Made by a program: the position numbers and the translations under genes
DNA from: Theristus sp. LFF4_11
Lineage: Eukaryota > Nematoda > Chromadorea > Monhysterida > Xyalidae
Direction: 5' to 3'
Assembly (NCBI GenBank): GCA_030248135.1
Contig: JASANC010002081.1
Location: 1-64,000, forward strand
DNA length: 64,000 bases
Shown here: in pieces, positions 25,802-37,923 of the stretch
How positions within the stretch are numbered: the first letter of the stretch is position 1
How the letters are laid out: every line of letters starts with the position of its first letter
Notes under the pieces: generated by a model
The model's database searches: none
Told to the model about the DNA's origin: nothing
What the model saw: the letters and a program-made list of their open reading frames with translations, nothing else

Positions 25802-28596
25802 ATGTCATCCTCCTCTGAGCAAAGTGACCATGCGGATGAGTGTGCCAGTGGCGACGACGCAGTGCGAGTGCGACAGCTGCACGGCCATGCGAACAGCACC
25901 GCTCGGTCGCTCATTCGTGAGAACAATGAACTCGAAGGCGACGAACACAAGTCGTTCCAAGACCTGGTCAGTGTGCGTTCGCGGAGCACTGTAGCACTGT
26001 TTCCACAGCTGACCTGCTTGATGTGTTTGAGTCACATGCGCCGCTCTTCACTGGTTTTTCGTTTTCCAATCACGTGACGCAGCGAGCAACGCCTGTACAG
26101 GGTGTCACTGGCGTTCTGTGCGAGGTGTGCACGGCGATGCGTTGGCTGCGGCCGACACCGATCCAGCGCGAGTCCATTCCGCTCGCTCTGTCTGGCCATG
26201 ACATCATGGGTCTGGCCGAAACCGGCTCTGGCAAAACCGCTGCGTTTGCACTGCCGATTCTGCAGGCGCTTCTTCAGCAACCGCAGCGCCTTTTCGCGCT
26301 TGTACTCACGCCGACTCGTGAGCTCGCCTATCAGATTTCGGAGCAGTTCGAGGCGTTGGGCGCGTCCATTGGCATCAAAGTTGGTTCGTCACAACATCGC
26401 CACTTACTGCATGTTATCACGTTTCAGTTTTGAGTGTTTCGAAAGATTTGTTTTGATTTCAGCAGTGATAGTGGGCGGCATTGACATGACCACGCAACAA
26501 ATGGCACTCGGAAAGAAACCGCACGTCATCATTGGTGAGCATGATGAAAGCATTTCGCTTATGTGTTCATCTGAACTGCTCATTTGAAAAGAAACATTCA
26601 GCAACACCTGGCCGTCTGGTGGACCACCTCGAGAACACCAAGGGCTTTCATCTGCGCACCCTGAAGTATTTGGTCTTGGATGAGGCGGATCGAATTTTGA
26701 ACATGGACTTTGAGCCAGAGGTTGACAAAATCCTGAAGGTCATCCCACGTGACCGACACACGTATCTGTTCTCGGCAACGATGACCAAGAAGGTCGGTGC
26801 TGTACGATTTCGTGATTTACGCTGATGAGCTTGCTCAATTAAAACCTTTTCAAATATAACCAATTTGGGCAGGTCTGCTGTCCGCAGCCAGGGGCATCTC
26901 GATATGCGTCAATCTGGCGCAACCGTAAACAACGAGCATTATAAATGTTATGACTTTCGTTTTTTAGGTGGCGAAATTACAGCGTGCCTCGTTGCAGAAT
27001 CCAGTGAAAGTGGAAGTGAATTCAAAATATCAAACCGTTGAGAAACTGAAGCAGTACTACCTGTTCATTCCCGCAAAATACAAGGTGAGAGCACAACATG
27101 AGCAGGTGCTTCATGCGAACAGTATGATGGTGGTGTTGTGTGCCTGTGCAGTGGTGTTGCTCGTGCAGGATGCGTACCTGGTGCACGTGCTGAACGAGCT
27201 CGCGGGCAACAGCGCCATGGTGTTCTCAGCGACCTGTGCCAACGCCATGCGCACTGCGTACATGCTCAGGAATCTCGGCTTTCCGGCGGTGCCGCTGCAC
27301 GGACAAATGAGCCAAGCGAAGCGCCTGGCCTCCTTGAACAAGTTTCGTGCAAAGTCGCGCTCGATTCTGATTGCGACCGATGTGGCTAGTCGGTCGGTTG
27401 ATAATTGCTGCAATATCACAATCACGTGTTCTTTTTTTGAAAGTTCTGTCTGCGAATGTTGGTTGAGCTTTGCGATTGATCTGGAGCAGTGTGAATGTCA
27501 GCATGATTCTGCCCGATGTTCAGTCAGTCAGTGTCGTCTCAGTATCGTGTTCGTTTTTCAGTGGGCTCGATATACCGCACGTGGACGTTGTGGTGAACTT
27601 TGACATTCCGACGCACTCCAAGGATTACATCCATCGTGTCGGCCGCACGGCGAGAGCGGGCCGATCAGGCATTTCAATCACGATCGTCACTCAGTATGAC
27701 GTGGAGCTGTACCAGCGCATTGAGCACTTGATTGGCAAGAAGCTGCCGTTGTACCACGTGCAACAGGCGCACGTCATGCAACTCGTTGAACGGGTCGCTG
27801 ACGCACAACGCATTGCTAGACAGGTCTGTTGTCTTTTTTAAATACACTCCATCATCTGGCTAATATATACGACTAGCTGATTGGTTGCTTGCACATACGT
27901 ACAGCTGATGCATTCATTGTGTGCAGGCTGATGCGTGTATTATCTTTTCGTACGAAGGAGGATTAGTAATGTTGAATGATGTGTGGAAAAGCCGCACACT
28001 GAAAAAATGTTTCGCGCCAGGGCCAGAGCGTGTAGTTCGAATATGAATTAAAATAAATTTTGTTTAGTGAGAAAACATTCTGACTGGTTTTTTCTCAATT
28101 TCTAGCACGAATCTGTCGTCAGAATACGTTAAGTTTTCGCTCATTTAAAATTGCCGCGCAGCCATGAAACATTTTCTCTATCTGTGCGTGCAAACGCATG
28201 TTGGGTCACGTTTAATAAGCAAGATAATAGGCCATGCTTGAACCGTGGTGGTGGACTTTACTTCACACGCTTTTGTTTGTACCCCACTGAGTGGATTTCA
28301 GTTTTTCAACGCACTGTGTTTTATGTTTTGCGATCTCAAGTTTTACATTCTCACTGGGACCATGAACCTCCTGGAAGTGAAACCATACATAGCCGACATA
28401 AAAAGCTCGTTTTTAGGAACTGAATGAGATGGGCGAAAGAAAAGGCAAGGATGGTAAACGCAAGCGACACAGTGACGATGACGACGACGACCTCGGCGAA
28501 CACGAGCACACGCACGTGCGCAACAAACTCGCAAGGAAGCGCGCTGCCGGTGCGAACAGGCGCACTGGGTTTAAGAAGGCACGCCGAAAAACGTGA
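25802..28596 (+). CDS. DDX47: DEAD-box RNA helicase DDX47 (Rrp3-like)
   Basis: Nucleolar ATP-dependent RNA helicase for 18S rRNA processing (family knowledge). Eight exons with agreeing phases: 25802-25966, 26101-26383, 26463-26534, 26602-26792, 26968-27084, 27169-27392, 27562-27823, 28417-28596; 497 residues. Motifs in order: Q motif PTPIQ, motif I AETGSGKT (about residue 95), Ia PTRELA, Ib TPGR, II VLDEAD (about 199), [48 protein letters not shown] and THSKDYIHR separate it from other DEAD-box proteins. The C-terminal exon encodes a basic tail after a run of aspartates. The N-terminal extension (about 50 acidic residues) is longer than in the human protein. Confidence 0.96.
27824..28416 (+). 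other. DDX47 intron 7
   Basis: The longest intron of the gene, 593 bp. The donor is GTCTGT and the acceptor TTTTTAG. Several ATGs but no homologous frame and no recognised repeat. Confidence 0.5.
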
Positions 28597-28900
28597 ACAG
28601 TGCTTGTTGAACGTTGGCTCTTGAAATGTTGTTGTTTTTCGTTGTCAGAAACGTGCGGCTGTTATGCGTTGTGTAAAACTATCAGAATGAATTGAATCGT
28701 TGCTAAATGTTACGCACGTTGTGCTGTTTTGGCTGTTGTTTCTGTTTTTCAGTTTGTTGCGTGTTTCAACCGAACACACAGCACTACAGTTACCCAAATT
28801 GTTTTCAAGTCTTGGATCCAGATGCTTGCTCTCTAACCTACCTGCTAAAATAACACACCATTCGAGAAGCTTGTTCTGCAACACCAACCAACCAACCACA

Positions 28901-30662
28901 ATGTTGACCCGCTTGACACGATTGCGTGCTGCAGCAGCGGACGATTCCACGCTTGCAGCACCAAAGAAACGAGCAAAGCAAATAAAAGCGAAGGCGGTGG
29001 CACGCTCTGATTCGCCCATGGACATTGAAGGTTGGTGGAAATGATTGATTGATTTTCAATTGAATTCAAAATTTTTATTTCAAACTGGCGGTGACAACCG
29101 TTTGTTCATTAGTAACGCTTCACGCGTGAAAAACGGTGATTTTGCAAAAGACGCATGGCAACACAACGTCAGACTCGGCAAGCAGCAGTGGTGACCGCAA
29201 GACGAGCGCGTGGCAACCGCCGCACTGGCGCACACAGCTCGAGAACATTCGATCGATGCGCGCTGCTGAAGATGCGCCGGTCGATGAAATGGGCTGCATG
29301 AAGTGCTTTGATGGGGATGCACCGCCCACGGTCAGCGGCACAGTGCTCGTTCATGAATGCAAGAGGCACTGCGCTGCCGCCAATGCTACGCAACCACGCA
29401 CGCATGACAACAACAAAACCCCATGAACATCATTTTTGAGTTCGGGTAGTTCGTCCTGTTGATCAGCGACACAAGCGAACTCGGCTGTTCAACGTTCGTG
29501 AAATGTTTACAGTGAATGCTTGTGGTAATGAATTGTAATTGGCAGGTGCAACGGTATCAGATTCTGCTTTCACTGATGCTGTCGAGTCAAACGAAAGACG
29601 AAGTGACATCAGCAGCAATGCAACGTCTCCGCGAGCACGGCTGTACCGCAAGCAACATTCTGGCTACTGATGAACACACACTCTCAAGAATCATTTATCC
29701 GGTTGGATTTTACAAGGTAACGTCAGATCTTGAAAGAAGTGTTCAGAAACAAAGTTGAAAATCACTGACATATTAGTAATGAACGAACGAGCGCATCACG
29801 TTTTATCAATCAGCTGGTTACAGCAACAGTCACGCTGATCAAAATCATTTTTAGGTTCTGTGACTTAATGCGTGTGCAGACGTAGAAAGAAAACTAGTTT
29901 CAATCTTTGCGTAGCAAATCAAAATCGCCTAAGTGACTCGTCTTTATTTTGGAGGACTCTGATCATTTTGCCAAACTGTTTCCGTATGTATGCGCGCAGT
30001 GAGTCTCGGAATGAAAATAAAAGATAATACAACACAACACAGAAAAAAGCGGTTTCGATTCGAAAAGCAACCGAGCAGCTGGTGAAGGAGTACGGTGGCG
30101 ACGTGCCGAACACGGTGGAGCAACTGTGCAAGCTGCCTGGTGTTGGCCCAAAAATGGCACATCTCGTCATGTTGACTGCTTGGAAGCAAAACACTGGCGT
30201 GCCTGTTGACACACACGTTCACAGGTGCTTTCTGCTGTTGCGATTTGCTGCTTGAACGCTGACGCTTCGAAAATGTGCTGCTTCCTGAACATTTGACAGA
30301 ATTGCCAACCGACTGGGGTGGGTACGCAAGCAAACGACGTCGCCAGAAGAAACTCGAAAGTCAATCGAGTCATTTGTCCCGCAGTGAGTAAAAGTGATAG
30401 CAACAGTTCTGTTATACATTGCTTGCCTGCATGTGCAAAGCACCACACCTTCGCAGTTTCTCTCTGTCAAAATGAATGCTGTTATTTTCAAAAATAATGA
30501 TTCTCGTGACTTCTGTCTTTGTTTTGCAGGAACGAGTGGCCCGAAGTGAATGTGTTGCTCGTTGGTTTTGGCCAACAGATTTGCAGCGCTGTGAAGCCCA
30601 AGTGCGCGCAGTGTCTCAACTGTCAGACGTGTCCGTATGCGATGACGCACGGCACTGCGTGA
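28901..30662 (+). CDS. NTHL1: Endonuclease III-like DNA glycosylase NTHL1
   Basis: Bifunctional DNA glycosylase/AP lyase that removes oxidised pyrimidines in base-excision repair. Exons: 28901-29030, 29173-29330, 29546-29716, 30043-30224, 30300-30383, 30530-30662; phases agree, 285 residues. Key features: [13 protein letters not shown] with the catalytic Lys, helix-hairpin-helix [17 protein letters not shown] with the catalytic Asp, and a C-terminal [4Fe-4S] pattern C-X6-C-X2-C-X5-C ([17 protein letters not shown]). The N-terminal exon is basic, fitting a nuclear or mitochondrial targeting segment. It starts only 304 bp after the DDX47 stop on the same strand and converges with RPL27. Confidence 0.96.
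29855..30012. repeat. Dispersed repeat fragment in NTHL1 intron 3
   Basis: Shares several blocks with 51860-52060 in the SGSM intron: GCAGACGT then AGTTTCAATCTTT, AAGTGAC(T/C)CG(T/G)CTTTATTT and a GCGCGCA..GACTC(G) segment. Moderately diverged, no coding content. It ends close to the acceptor of exon 4 (30043). Confidence 0.55.
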
Positions 30663-30825
30663 CTGTGGTCATGCCCAACAATTAGCTTCATTGCCATCGA
30701 TTCAAATGTGACAAAACAATATTCCCTGTGAAAAACATTCCATACCGCTCCTTTTCGTTTTGTTCTGTGATGGCTTCGTGATCTGCTATAACAAACTTGC
30801 TTCGTTTGAAAACGGCCAACAATGT

Positions 30826-30859
30826 TTTATTGAATTTCGATCCCACTTTCGTCAATAAA
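30826..30859. promoter_or_regulatory. Interleaved poly(A) signals of convergent genes
   Basis: NTHL1 (plus, stop 30662) and RPL27 (minus, stop 30979) converge 316 bp apart. An AATAAA for RPL27 lies on the minus strand at 30831-30826, and one for NTHL1 on the plus strand at 30854-30859. If both are used, the two 3' UTRs overlap by tens of bases. Confidence 0.5.
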
Positions 30860-30978
30860 TCAAACACAACAACATTTCGTCAACAACTATCATTCATCCA
30901 AATTTGCAAATAAACCCAACCAACGAAACAGGGCTATAGCAACAACAAAAATGTGATCGTATATTCTACTAAAATTTC

Positions 30979-33580
30979 TTAGAAGCGAAGTTTCGTGAAA
31001 AACCACTTGTTCTTGCCGGTCTTGTAACGTTCTTCGAATTTCGCCTTGATCTCACGTCGTGCCTTGCGTTTGCGACTGGCGTCTTTGAGCGCCTCCTTGT
31101 TGACAACAGTCTTCTCGACAGCCACGTCAACGGAATAGCTGAAGTAGTAAAGCTCGTAACAACGCCAATTCATTCATGTGCACACTTTCACGGGGGTAAA
31201 AGCCTGATTCCGGTAAGTTGGACACAGGCAAAAATAAAACATCTGGTAAATGAAATTTGGGCAAAATTTTGGGGGTCTGTAGCTGTTCAATAAAAAGTTG
31301 TTCAGAGTGAAACGAGGCAATTTTTTAACTGCATTATCATCAAACAAATCACAATCACTATAAAATAAAACACTTTTGGCGTGCCAGTTCTGTTAACAAA
31401 AAACTTGGGCCCTGGTTCCAGGCAGAATTGCCCTGGTTCTGGGAAGCAGTGCTGTTGATGGGGCATTGTACCCGCTGATCACAGGCTGTCAGTTTATCAT
31501 GAGCAGCAAGCCAAGCAACATTGTTAACATGAAATGACAACTGTCACAACACGTTCAAACTTCAAACTGCAACCTCACGGGTGATTTTTGAAGATTGCAT
31601 TGCAATGCAACAGCTGTGGCACATTAAAAACAACAAGCAAGTTTCAGATAAAAACACGAAACGCAGCGGAAGGACGCACCGCGTTGGCATCAGATGGTTG
31701 TAGTTGTAGACTTTGAGGAACGGGCGCACTTTGCATCGCTGAGCCAGCTTCTTTTTCGACATTCTCCTGGTGACCTTCAACGGATATTTGTCAATGCCAG
31801 CGACTAGCGCATGCGGGTAGCCACGATCTGACTGCGACGGTTCATCGTAGTTCTAAAATTAAAACCATTCCATAACCGATGGCGCTCGCTTTTGACAAAA
31901 CGGGTAATCCAGAAACGTCCAAAAACAGACTAACAATTTTAATTCAAACTATGTACGTATGGATATAATAGTAATTGCGGATGGATTGCCGAAAATACAT
32001 TGCCTTAAAATTTCAGCCAAAATAACCAACAATTCAACAAATGATTTTTTGCGCACGCACATGAAACAACCCTGATATAAAACTAGCCATCTAATCATGT
32101 TATCTTTTTTGAAGCCCGCTTCACGTCCCCCACCGATTCCGGAAACCCGGAGGTACCAAACCCCGGTCCCCGGTGAGTTTGGGGAACGTGGAAAAGGAAC
32201 CATCCCGTGGAACCAATACCATTGCCACGTGAGGGGAGGGGGCAGCTTCTAAGCCCCGCTCTGTCCTGGGGGGACAATAATGATCTCCGCCCGACTTCGA
32301 TTTCGGTGGCCAGCGGTCGCTATACCCTCGAAGGATAGAGAATCCGAATGTTTTTTGTAATTTGTTGAAAACTAGTGTGGTAATTTGAGTCATTAGGTGC
32401 GGGGTCATTTGTGACCCACTCATTTCCGGCCCGCACATTAGCGTCACAAAATTAGCAGCCCACGTATTAACGGCCTAGCCATTAGCGATCCGACACGTGC
32501 GTCACAGCAATATCCGGCCCAATCCTTTGCGGCCCAGCTCAACAATTTGCTTTTCATAGGTGGTTGTCGCCAACAAAATCGAAGTCATCAAAATGTCGCC
32601 ATAAGTCGAAATCTCGCTTTAAACTCTGCTCCCAGTTCACCTAATGTTTTAACAATTTCAATATCAACGCTGAAGAAAACCACTGGAAAAAAGTTATCTC
32701 TCATGTTCTGTATGTCCAGGGCTGCCTAAGACTTTGCAAGCCTTTATTGGAAGGTGCACGTTTCAATTCTCAGCTTTGAATTTTTGAAGTTTCAGTAGTT
32801 CAAATTCTGATTAAAAAAAATTGAAATCGAATGTTTCAAAAAAATAATCGAAGCACAGTGTTTAAAAAATAAATTCGAATGCAGATGCGAGTTTCCCTGC
32901 TTTTGATTTTTTTACCAGTACCAGACAAATTTACAATTTTGACACAATAAGCGGATGTTTCTTAAATACAGATAGGTATTGGAGACGAGATCCAACCAGT
33001 AACGACAATGATTTATACAAAAAAATTCAACAGCAGATTAGTTCTTCATCGTTTCTTATTCAAATATAGCAGTGAGCGGCGCTTGAAGTCACTGGAAGCG
33101 AATTGTTGGGTTGGGCCGGTAATTGCTGGGCCGCAAATAAGTGGGATGCAAATGAACGGGGTTGCTAATGGGTGGGCCGGACATGTTGGGACTTGGGATG
33201 CTAATGTGGGGGCCGGAAAGCTACACTGGCGGCAGTTTGACATCCTCCGTGGGGGATCGAACACATCACCTTCTGGGTTAAAGGCGAGCGTGCTAACCAC
33301 CGATCCACGGAGACGATTATCTAATCAATCAGGTGTTTTATGCTTAATAGGAACATGAAAGGACTCGGCTGATTGATGATGAAACTGCAATAAAAAAAAT
33401 CTTGTATCACACAGCGTGACATGCAGTGTATGAAGAGTGTAATGGTCAAGACTCAAGAGGTTTTACATTTATCAAAAAAGTGAGTTGGCTTTGGCCCACC
33501 TTAATAACGAGCGCTTTGCGACCAGCAAATCTGCCCCCGAGAACGATGACCACCTTACCGGGTTTCATGATCTTGCCCAT
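30979..33580 (-). CDS. RPL27: 60S ribosomal protein L27 (eL27)
   Basis: Structural protein of the large ribosomal subunit. Three exons on the minus strand: 33580-33500, 31852-31680, 31138-30979; phases agree, 137 residues, one more than human. Exon 1 is a KOW motif ([19 protein letters not shown]); exon 2 includes [11 protein letters not shown] and [11 protein letters not shown]; exon 3 ends in the invariant [15 protein letters not shown] tail. The first intron (1.65 kb) is long for a ribosomal protein gene because it holds a SINE split by a foldback element. Conserved throughout, with no sign of decay. Confidence 0.97.
32105..33325 (-). repeat. SINE family B copy, interrupted
   Basis: Minus-strand tRNA-like head at about 33325-33219 (GGTGGTTAGCACGCTCGCC, B-box-like GTTCGATCCCC). 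Body and tail lie at about 32380-32105 (TTTGGTACCTCCGGGTTTCC near the end). A foldback element separates the two parts. The uninterrupted sequence can be read from the intact copy at 63190-63540. Confidence 0.8.
32385..33218. mobile_element. Foldback element inserted in SINE B
   Basis: Both ends carry repeated GGCCGGAAATGNGTGGG-type units in inverted orientation (about 32400-32540 and 33100-33218), so the element can fold back on itself. The central 500 bp is AT-rich and non-coding. Arm motif and organisation resemble the element at 2637-3172, but the unit differs. Confidence 0.65.
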
Positions 33581-33871
33581 TTTGTTACAACGAACTTTTT
33601 CAGTGCGTTCGGAGCACACCAACAAGCGCACGGACGGATTTCTACTCTGAAAAACAACAGATGAGCTAGGGTCATAGTTGTTCTATGGGGGCCTGCTGGG
33701 TGGGCCCAGGGTTCGAAATTTTGTTTTACTTTTAAAAAAATCTTTTAAAAAATCGGGATTTATTTTAATAAGTTTTTTAAATTAACTAAAAAACGAATTT
33801 TAGCCATCAAAATTGTACTTTCATCTGAAAATGCGTTTAAGTTTCTGTGGAAAGTGTTATTATGTGGAAGT
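33581..33871. other. RPL27 upstream region
   Basis: Includes the probable RPL27 5' UTR and promoter (minus strand). A short MITE family 2 start, CATAGTTGTTCTATGGGGG, appears at 33674. No TATA box is evident. Confidence 0.4.
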
Positions 33872-34085
33872 CGCGTCTGTAGCGCAGGTGTAGCGCTTTC
33901 GCCTACCGTTCTGTAGGTGGAAAGTTCGAACCTCGCTGCGGACAAGACATATAACGGAGAAACTAAAGTGACCAACAAGATCTAATGGTCTGCTTCCTCC
34001 AGAGCCGAGGGTAAATTGGGCTCGGGGCAGTATTGCCCGTTTCCGCCGGAGTTTGGTACCTTAGGGTTTCCGGAACCGGCGCGCA
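33872..34085 (+). repeat. SINE family A copy
   Basis: Complete-looking copy of about 214 bp. The tRNA-like head has TAGCGCAGGTGTAGCGC and a B-box-like GTTCGAACCTC. The body contains CTCGGGGCAGTATTGCCCG, and the tail is GGAGTTTGGTACCTTAGGGT then TTCCGGAACC. It matches the minus-strand copy in RECQL5 intron 7. Confidence 0.85.
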
Positions 34086-34427
34086 AACAAATAATAATTA
34101 TGCTTTCTTGCCCAGTTTTGTGTGGACTTTGTTTTTGGCAGATTTTTTTGTGATAGTCAAAGTCACTTTCAAGTCAAAGATCGACTAGCAAAATCAAGAT
34201 ACCGATAGAAGCTTCTGCAATTGGTTTCATGGTCGTTAATGGACTAAAAAGCAGTAAATTAACTTGGTTTTATGCTTCAAATTGGAGGAAACCTGCTTCT
34301 GCTTGTCAACTCTTGGGTGTTGCCGATTTGTCGTCTCGAAGAAGCGCGGCGTGTCCATCAACAGCAACGTGCAAGAGATTACTATGGAACAGTAGCGAAA
34401 GCGGGACCTCGGGTGAGGGGGGGGGTG

Positions 34428-34893
34428 CATAGTTGTTCTAGGGGGGGGCCTGGGGGGGGGGGGCGGCCCCCCCAAAAAGTTTTCGAATCTATCTCTATCA
34501 GACAGGTTTTTTCGGCTCAGCTATTATCTATCTAAAAAAAATTCTCAGCCAGCTATCTATCTGAAAATTTTTGTCTTCGAAGACATAAAATGAGTCAATT
34601 TTTGACCAAAATTGACCATTTTTGCTCGTAATTCTTGAAAATTTCGGTAATTTTAGGTAAAATACGCGTTTATACTTGATTTTTAGTGTATTTTTAGCAT
34701 TATTTTGATGTTTTTGTTGCTTTTTAGCGTTTTAGCTATCTATCTATCAAATTTCAAAAAAAATTTTGACCGGCCCCCCCCAAAGTCCCATGGCCCCCCC
34801 CCCCCAAATTTTTCCAGCTATCTATCTATCTAGAAAATTTGCTCCAGCTATCTATATCGGCCCCCCCAACCCTTCGGCTCTGGAACAACTATG
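34428..34893. mobile_element. MITE family 2 copy with clean 8-bp TSD
   Basis: Starts CATAGTTGTTCTAGG and ends CTCTGGAACAACTATG. Flanked by GGGGGGTG at 34420-34427 and 34894-34901. The 466-bp element contains GTCTTCGAAGACATAAAATG, long C runs and GATA-type repeats. TSD length and TIR point to the hAT superfamily; no transposase of this family is present here. Confidence 0.85.
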
Positions 34894-34901
34894 GGGGGGT
34901 G

Positions 34902-35327
34902 TTTGCCTAATTTTAGAGGGGGGGGGGGGTCAGTGGTGCCTTCTCGGGGAGGGGGGGGGTGCACGGGCAGGAAATGTTCCTGAGGGGGGGTGCACTGGCA
35001 GAAAAATTTCGTGAGGGGGGGGTGCACGGGATCGCACGGGTAATACCAAATTTTTGCCTTGGAAAAACACAGAAATTCTTGTAAAAAACAGAATATTTTG
35101 TGCAAACAAGCTGCTTGTTTGGTCAGAAACAACAAAATCTATGCAGGGACAGACACAAACGTCAAGAAAAATGCAAAAATTACGGTATTTTTGCAAAAAA
35201 ATTGAGATGAGATTGACCACCGTGAGGGGGGGGTGCGATCCCGTGTTTTCTCGCGGAGGGGGGTGGAGGGGAGTCTAGTACCCGTGTCGAGGTAAAGGGG
35301 GAGGGGGGGGTACACGGGTATCTGCCC
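34902..35327. other. G-rich flank of the composite insertion
   Basis: Contains several GGTGCACGGG and GGTGCACTGGC motifs separated by G runs, and an AT-rich patch. It resumes at 36548 after the composite MITE, so it is the pre-insertion host sequence, probably another G-rich element that I cannot delimit. Confidence 0.4.
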
Positions 35328-36539
35328 CATAGTGGTTCCAGCGCCGCGGGGTTGGGGGGGGCCGATATAGATAGCTGGAGCAAATTTTCCAGATAGATAG
35401 ATAGCTGGAAAAATTTGGGGGGGGGGGGGGGGGGGGGGGGGGGCCATGTGACTGTGGGGGGGGGCGGTCAAAATTTTGAAATTTGATAGATAGATAGCTA
35501 AAACGCTAAAAAGCTATAAAAACAGCAAAATAATGCTAAAAATACATTAAAAATCGAGTATAAACGCATATTTTACCTAAAATTAGCGAAATTTTCAAGA
35601 ATTACGAGCAAAAATAGTCAATTTTGGTCAAAAATTGACTCATTTTATGTCTTCGAAGACAAAATTTTTCAGATAGATAGCTGGCTGAAAAATTTTTTTT
35701 GATTGATAATAGCTGAGTAGGGTTGTTAAAAAAAAACAAAAATCGTCATTTTTGTTTTTTTTTTAAAAAAAATTTAAAAAAAAAAAAAAAATTTCAAAAA
35801 TCAAAGTTGTGCTAAATCAATCAGGGAGTCCGAAGAACCACATATGATATGCAAGCGCCTCCCGAATGACTCCCATATGACGGAACTTTGCAGATTTTGT
35901 TTTGGTGACCTCAATTACCCCTTTTCCAAACCGTCACCATGCCTCTTCTTGTGTTTTGACCTCCAAAACGTCACTAATTGTCCCCAGCTAAACTAATGCT
36001 AAAGTGAAGACCAACATACCGCCTTGAAATTCGATCAATTCTTCTGATGGTGTCGCGACGACACGACACGAAGCAGCAACCAGACAACGTAGCGCTTGCA
36101 AACGGAGCATCGAGCACAATCGGACGCTCTGCGAGGCGAATCGTCACCTTATCTGCATCGGAAATGGTAGGCCAAGCTTTGGGACGCTCAAAAACTTCAT
36201 CGCAGATGTTGTCGTAGCCTAAAATCAGTCGGTAAAACGGCCCAAAATCGACTGCTAAAGGTTTTACGAGGTATAATCAAAGAAAATTTTTGTTGAACTT
36301 TCGAAAAATTTTGCCAAAATTGAGGTTTTCAGAGCATATTGGAGAAAAATTTTTCGAATTAAAAAAAAAAAAAATCGGCATTTTTGTTTTTTTTTAATCA
36401 CTTTAAAAAAAAAAAATTTTCATTTTTGTTTAACAACCCTATAGCTGAGCCGAAAAAACCTGTCTGATAGCGATAGATTCGAAAATTTTTTGGGGGGGGG
36501 GCCGCCCCCCCCAGCCCCCCCCCCCCTAGAACAACTATG
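35328..36539. mobile_element. MITE family 2 copy hosting a nested element
   Basis: Starts CATAGTGGTTCCAGCG and ends CTAGAACAACTATG. The 8-bp duplication ATCTGCCC is exact at 35320-35327 and 36540-36547. A family 1 element (35718-36441) is inserted in it. Without that insert the element would be about 480 bp, matching the single copy at 34428-34893. Confidence 0.9.
35718..36441. mobile_element. MITE family 1 nested in family 2
   Basis: TIRs TAGGGTTGTTAAA at the left end and TTTAACAACCCTA at the right end. The 8-bp duplication TAGCTGAG is exact at 35710-35717 and 36442-36449. This copy fixes the boundaries and TSD length of family 1. It carries the coding-like core on the minus strand. Confidence 0.92.
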
Positions 36540-36593
36540 ATCTGCCCGTGCACGGGCAGGATTTTCGGCTGAGGGGGGGGGGGTGGACCCCCC

Positions 36594-37304
36594 TAGGGTT
36601 GTTAAACAAAAATGAAATTTAAAAAAAAAAGTGATTAAAAAAAACAAAAATGCCGATTTTTTTTTTTTAATTCGAAAAATTTTCCTCTAATATGCTCTGA
36701 AAACCTCAATTTTGGCACAATTTTTCGAAAGTTCAACAAAAATTTTCTTTGATTATACCTCGTAAAACCTGTAGCAGTCGATTTTGTGTCGTTTTACCGA
36801 CTGATTTTAGGCTTCGACAACATCTGCGATGAAGTTTTTGAGCGTCCCAAAGCTTAGCCTACCATTTCCGATGCAGATAAGGTGACGATTCGCCTCGCAG
36901 AGCGTCCGATTGTGCTCGCTGCTCCGTTTGCAAGCGCTACGTTGTCTGGTTGCTGCTTCGTGTCGTGTCGTCGCGACACCATCAGAAGAATTGATCGAAT
37001 TTCAAGGCGGTATGTTTGTCTTCACTTTAGCATTAGCTTAGCTGGGGACAATTAGTGACGTTTTGGAGGTCAAAACACAAGAAGAGGCATGGTGACGGTT
37101 TGGAAAAGGGGTAATTGAGGTCACCAAAACAAAATCTGCAAAGTTCCGCCATACGGGAGTCATTCGGGAGGCGCTTGCATATCATATGTGGTTCTTCGGA
37201 CTCCCTGATTGATTTACCACAACTTTGATTTTTGAAATTTAAAAAAAAAAATTTAAAAAAAAAACAAAACAAAAATGACGATTTTTGTTTTTTTAACAAC
37301 CCAA
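36594..37304. mobile_element. MITE family 1 copy
   Basis: Starts TAGGGTTGTTAAACAAAAA; the other end has a one-base change (AACCCAA). It is inserted at a C run, so the TSD cannot be read. The coding-like core has an in-frame TAG (AAA GCT TAG), unlike the copy at 17612-18338. Confidence 0.8.
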
Positions 37305-37923
37305 CCCCCCCCCCCCCCCCACCCCCCGCACTTTCGCTACTGCTATGGAACACAGAAAAATCATTTGGAACCAGAAACACGACCTGGGTTGGGTTTGAAT
37401 TTGAATTCACTTGCTTGCTGCAAAAAGTAGCTCCAAATTGACGTCGGAGAATAATTTTCATGAAAGTTTTTGCCAATTTTAAAGATTTATTAAAGGTACA
37501 ACAGCGGTATCCTAAAAGTCTAAACGGGATCATGATCATCGCATCGCACGTACCGTACCGTTGGCTGAGTGCAGATCGCGCACGCTCCGCACTCCCGAAC
37601 ATGAAACAGATGTACCGAAACGACTAAAATAAAGGAACAAACAAACCAAAATCAAAAGATGCATGCCAAGTGAAAAAACAAGACAAAAAAAAGAAACTGA
37701 TAATTTAGTTTTTCTGCTTTTTTGCAGCTTCAGTTTTTGGACCGCTGTGGTGTGATAGTGGATCATAATAGAAATAGCATTTCATTTTCATTTTTTGATC
37801 ATTTATTGCCAACAACAACAATGAGAAATGTGGGTGGCGTGTGGATTGCTTCTTGCAGACAATAAACTTTGTGCTGAAATTGAGCTAAAGTGACTGTTAC
37901 TGAATCGATTTCGATCGCAAAAC
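37305..37923. other. Single-copy-looking spacer
   Basis: No recognised repeat and no frame with homology that I can identify. It separates the MITE block from a possible small gene start at 37924. Confidence 0.35.

Noticed and set aside
37033..37602. 189-codon minus-strand frame
   Set aside because: It runs through the end of MITE family 1 and its homopolymers; no protein-like conservation.
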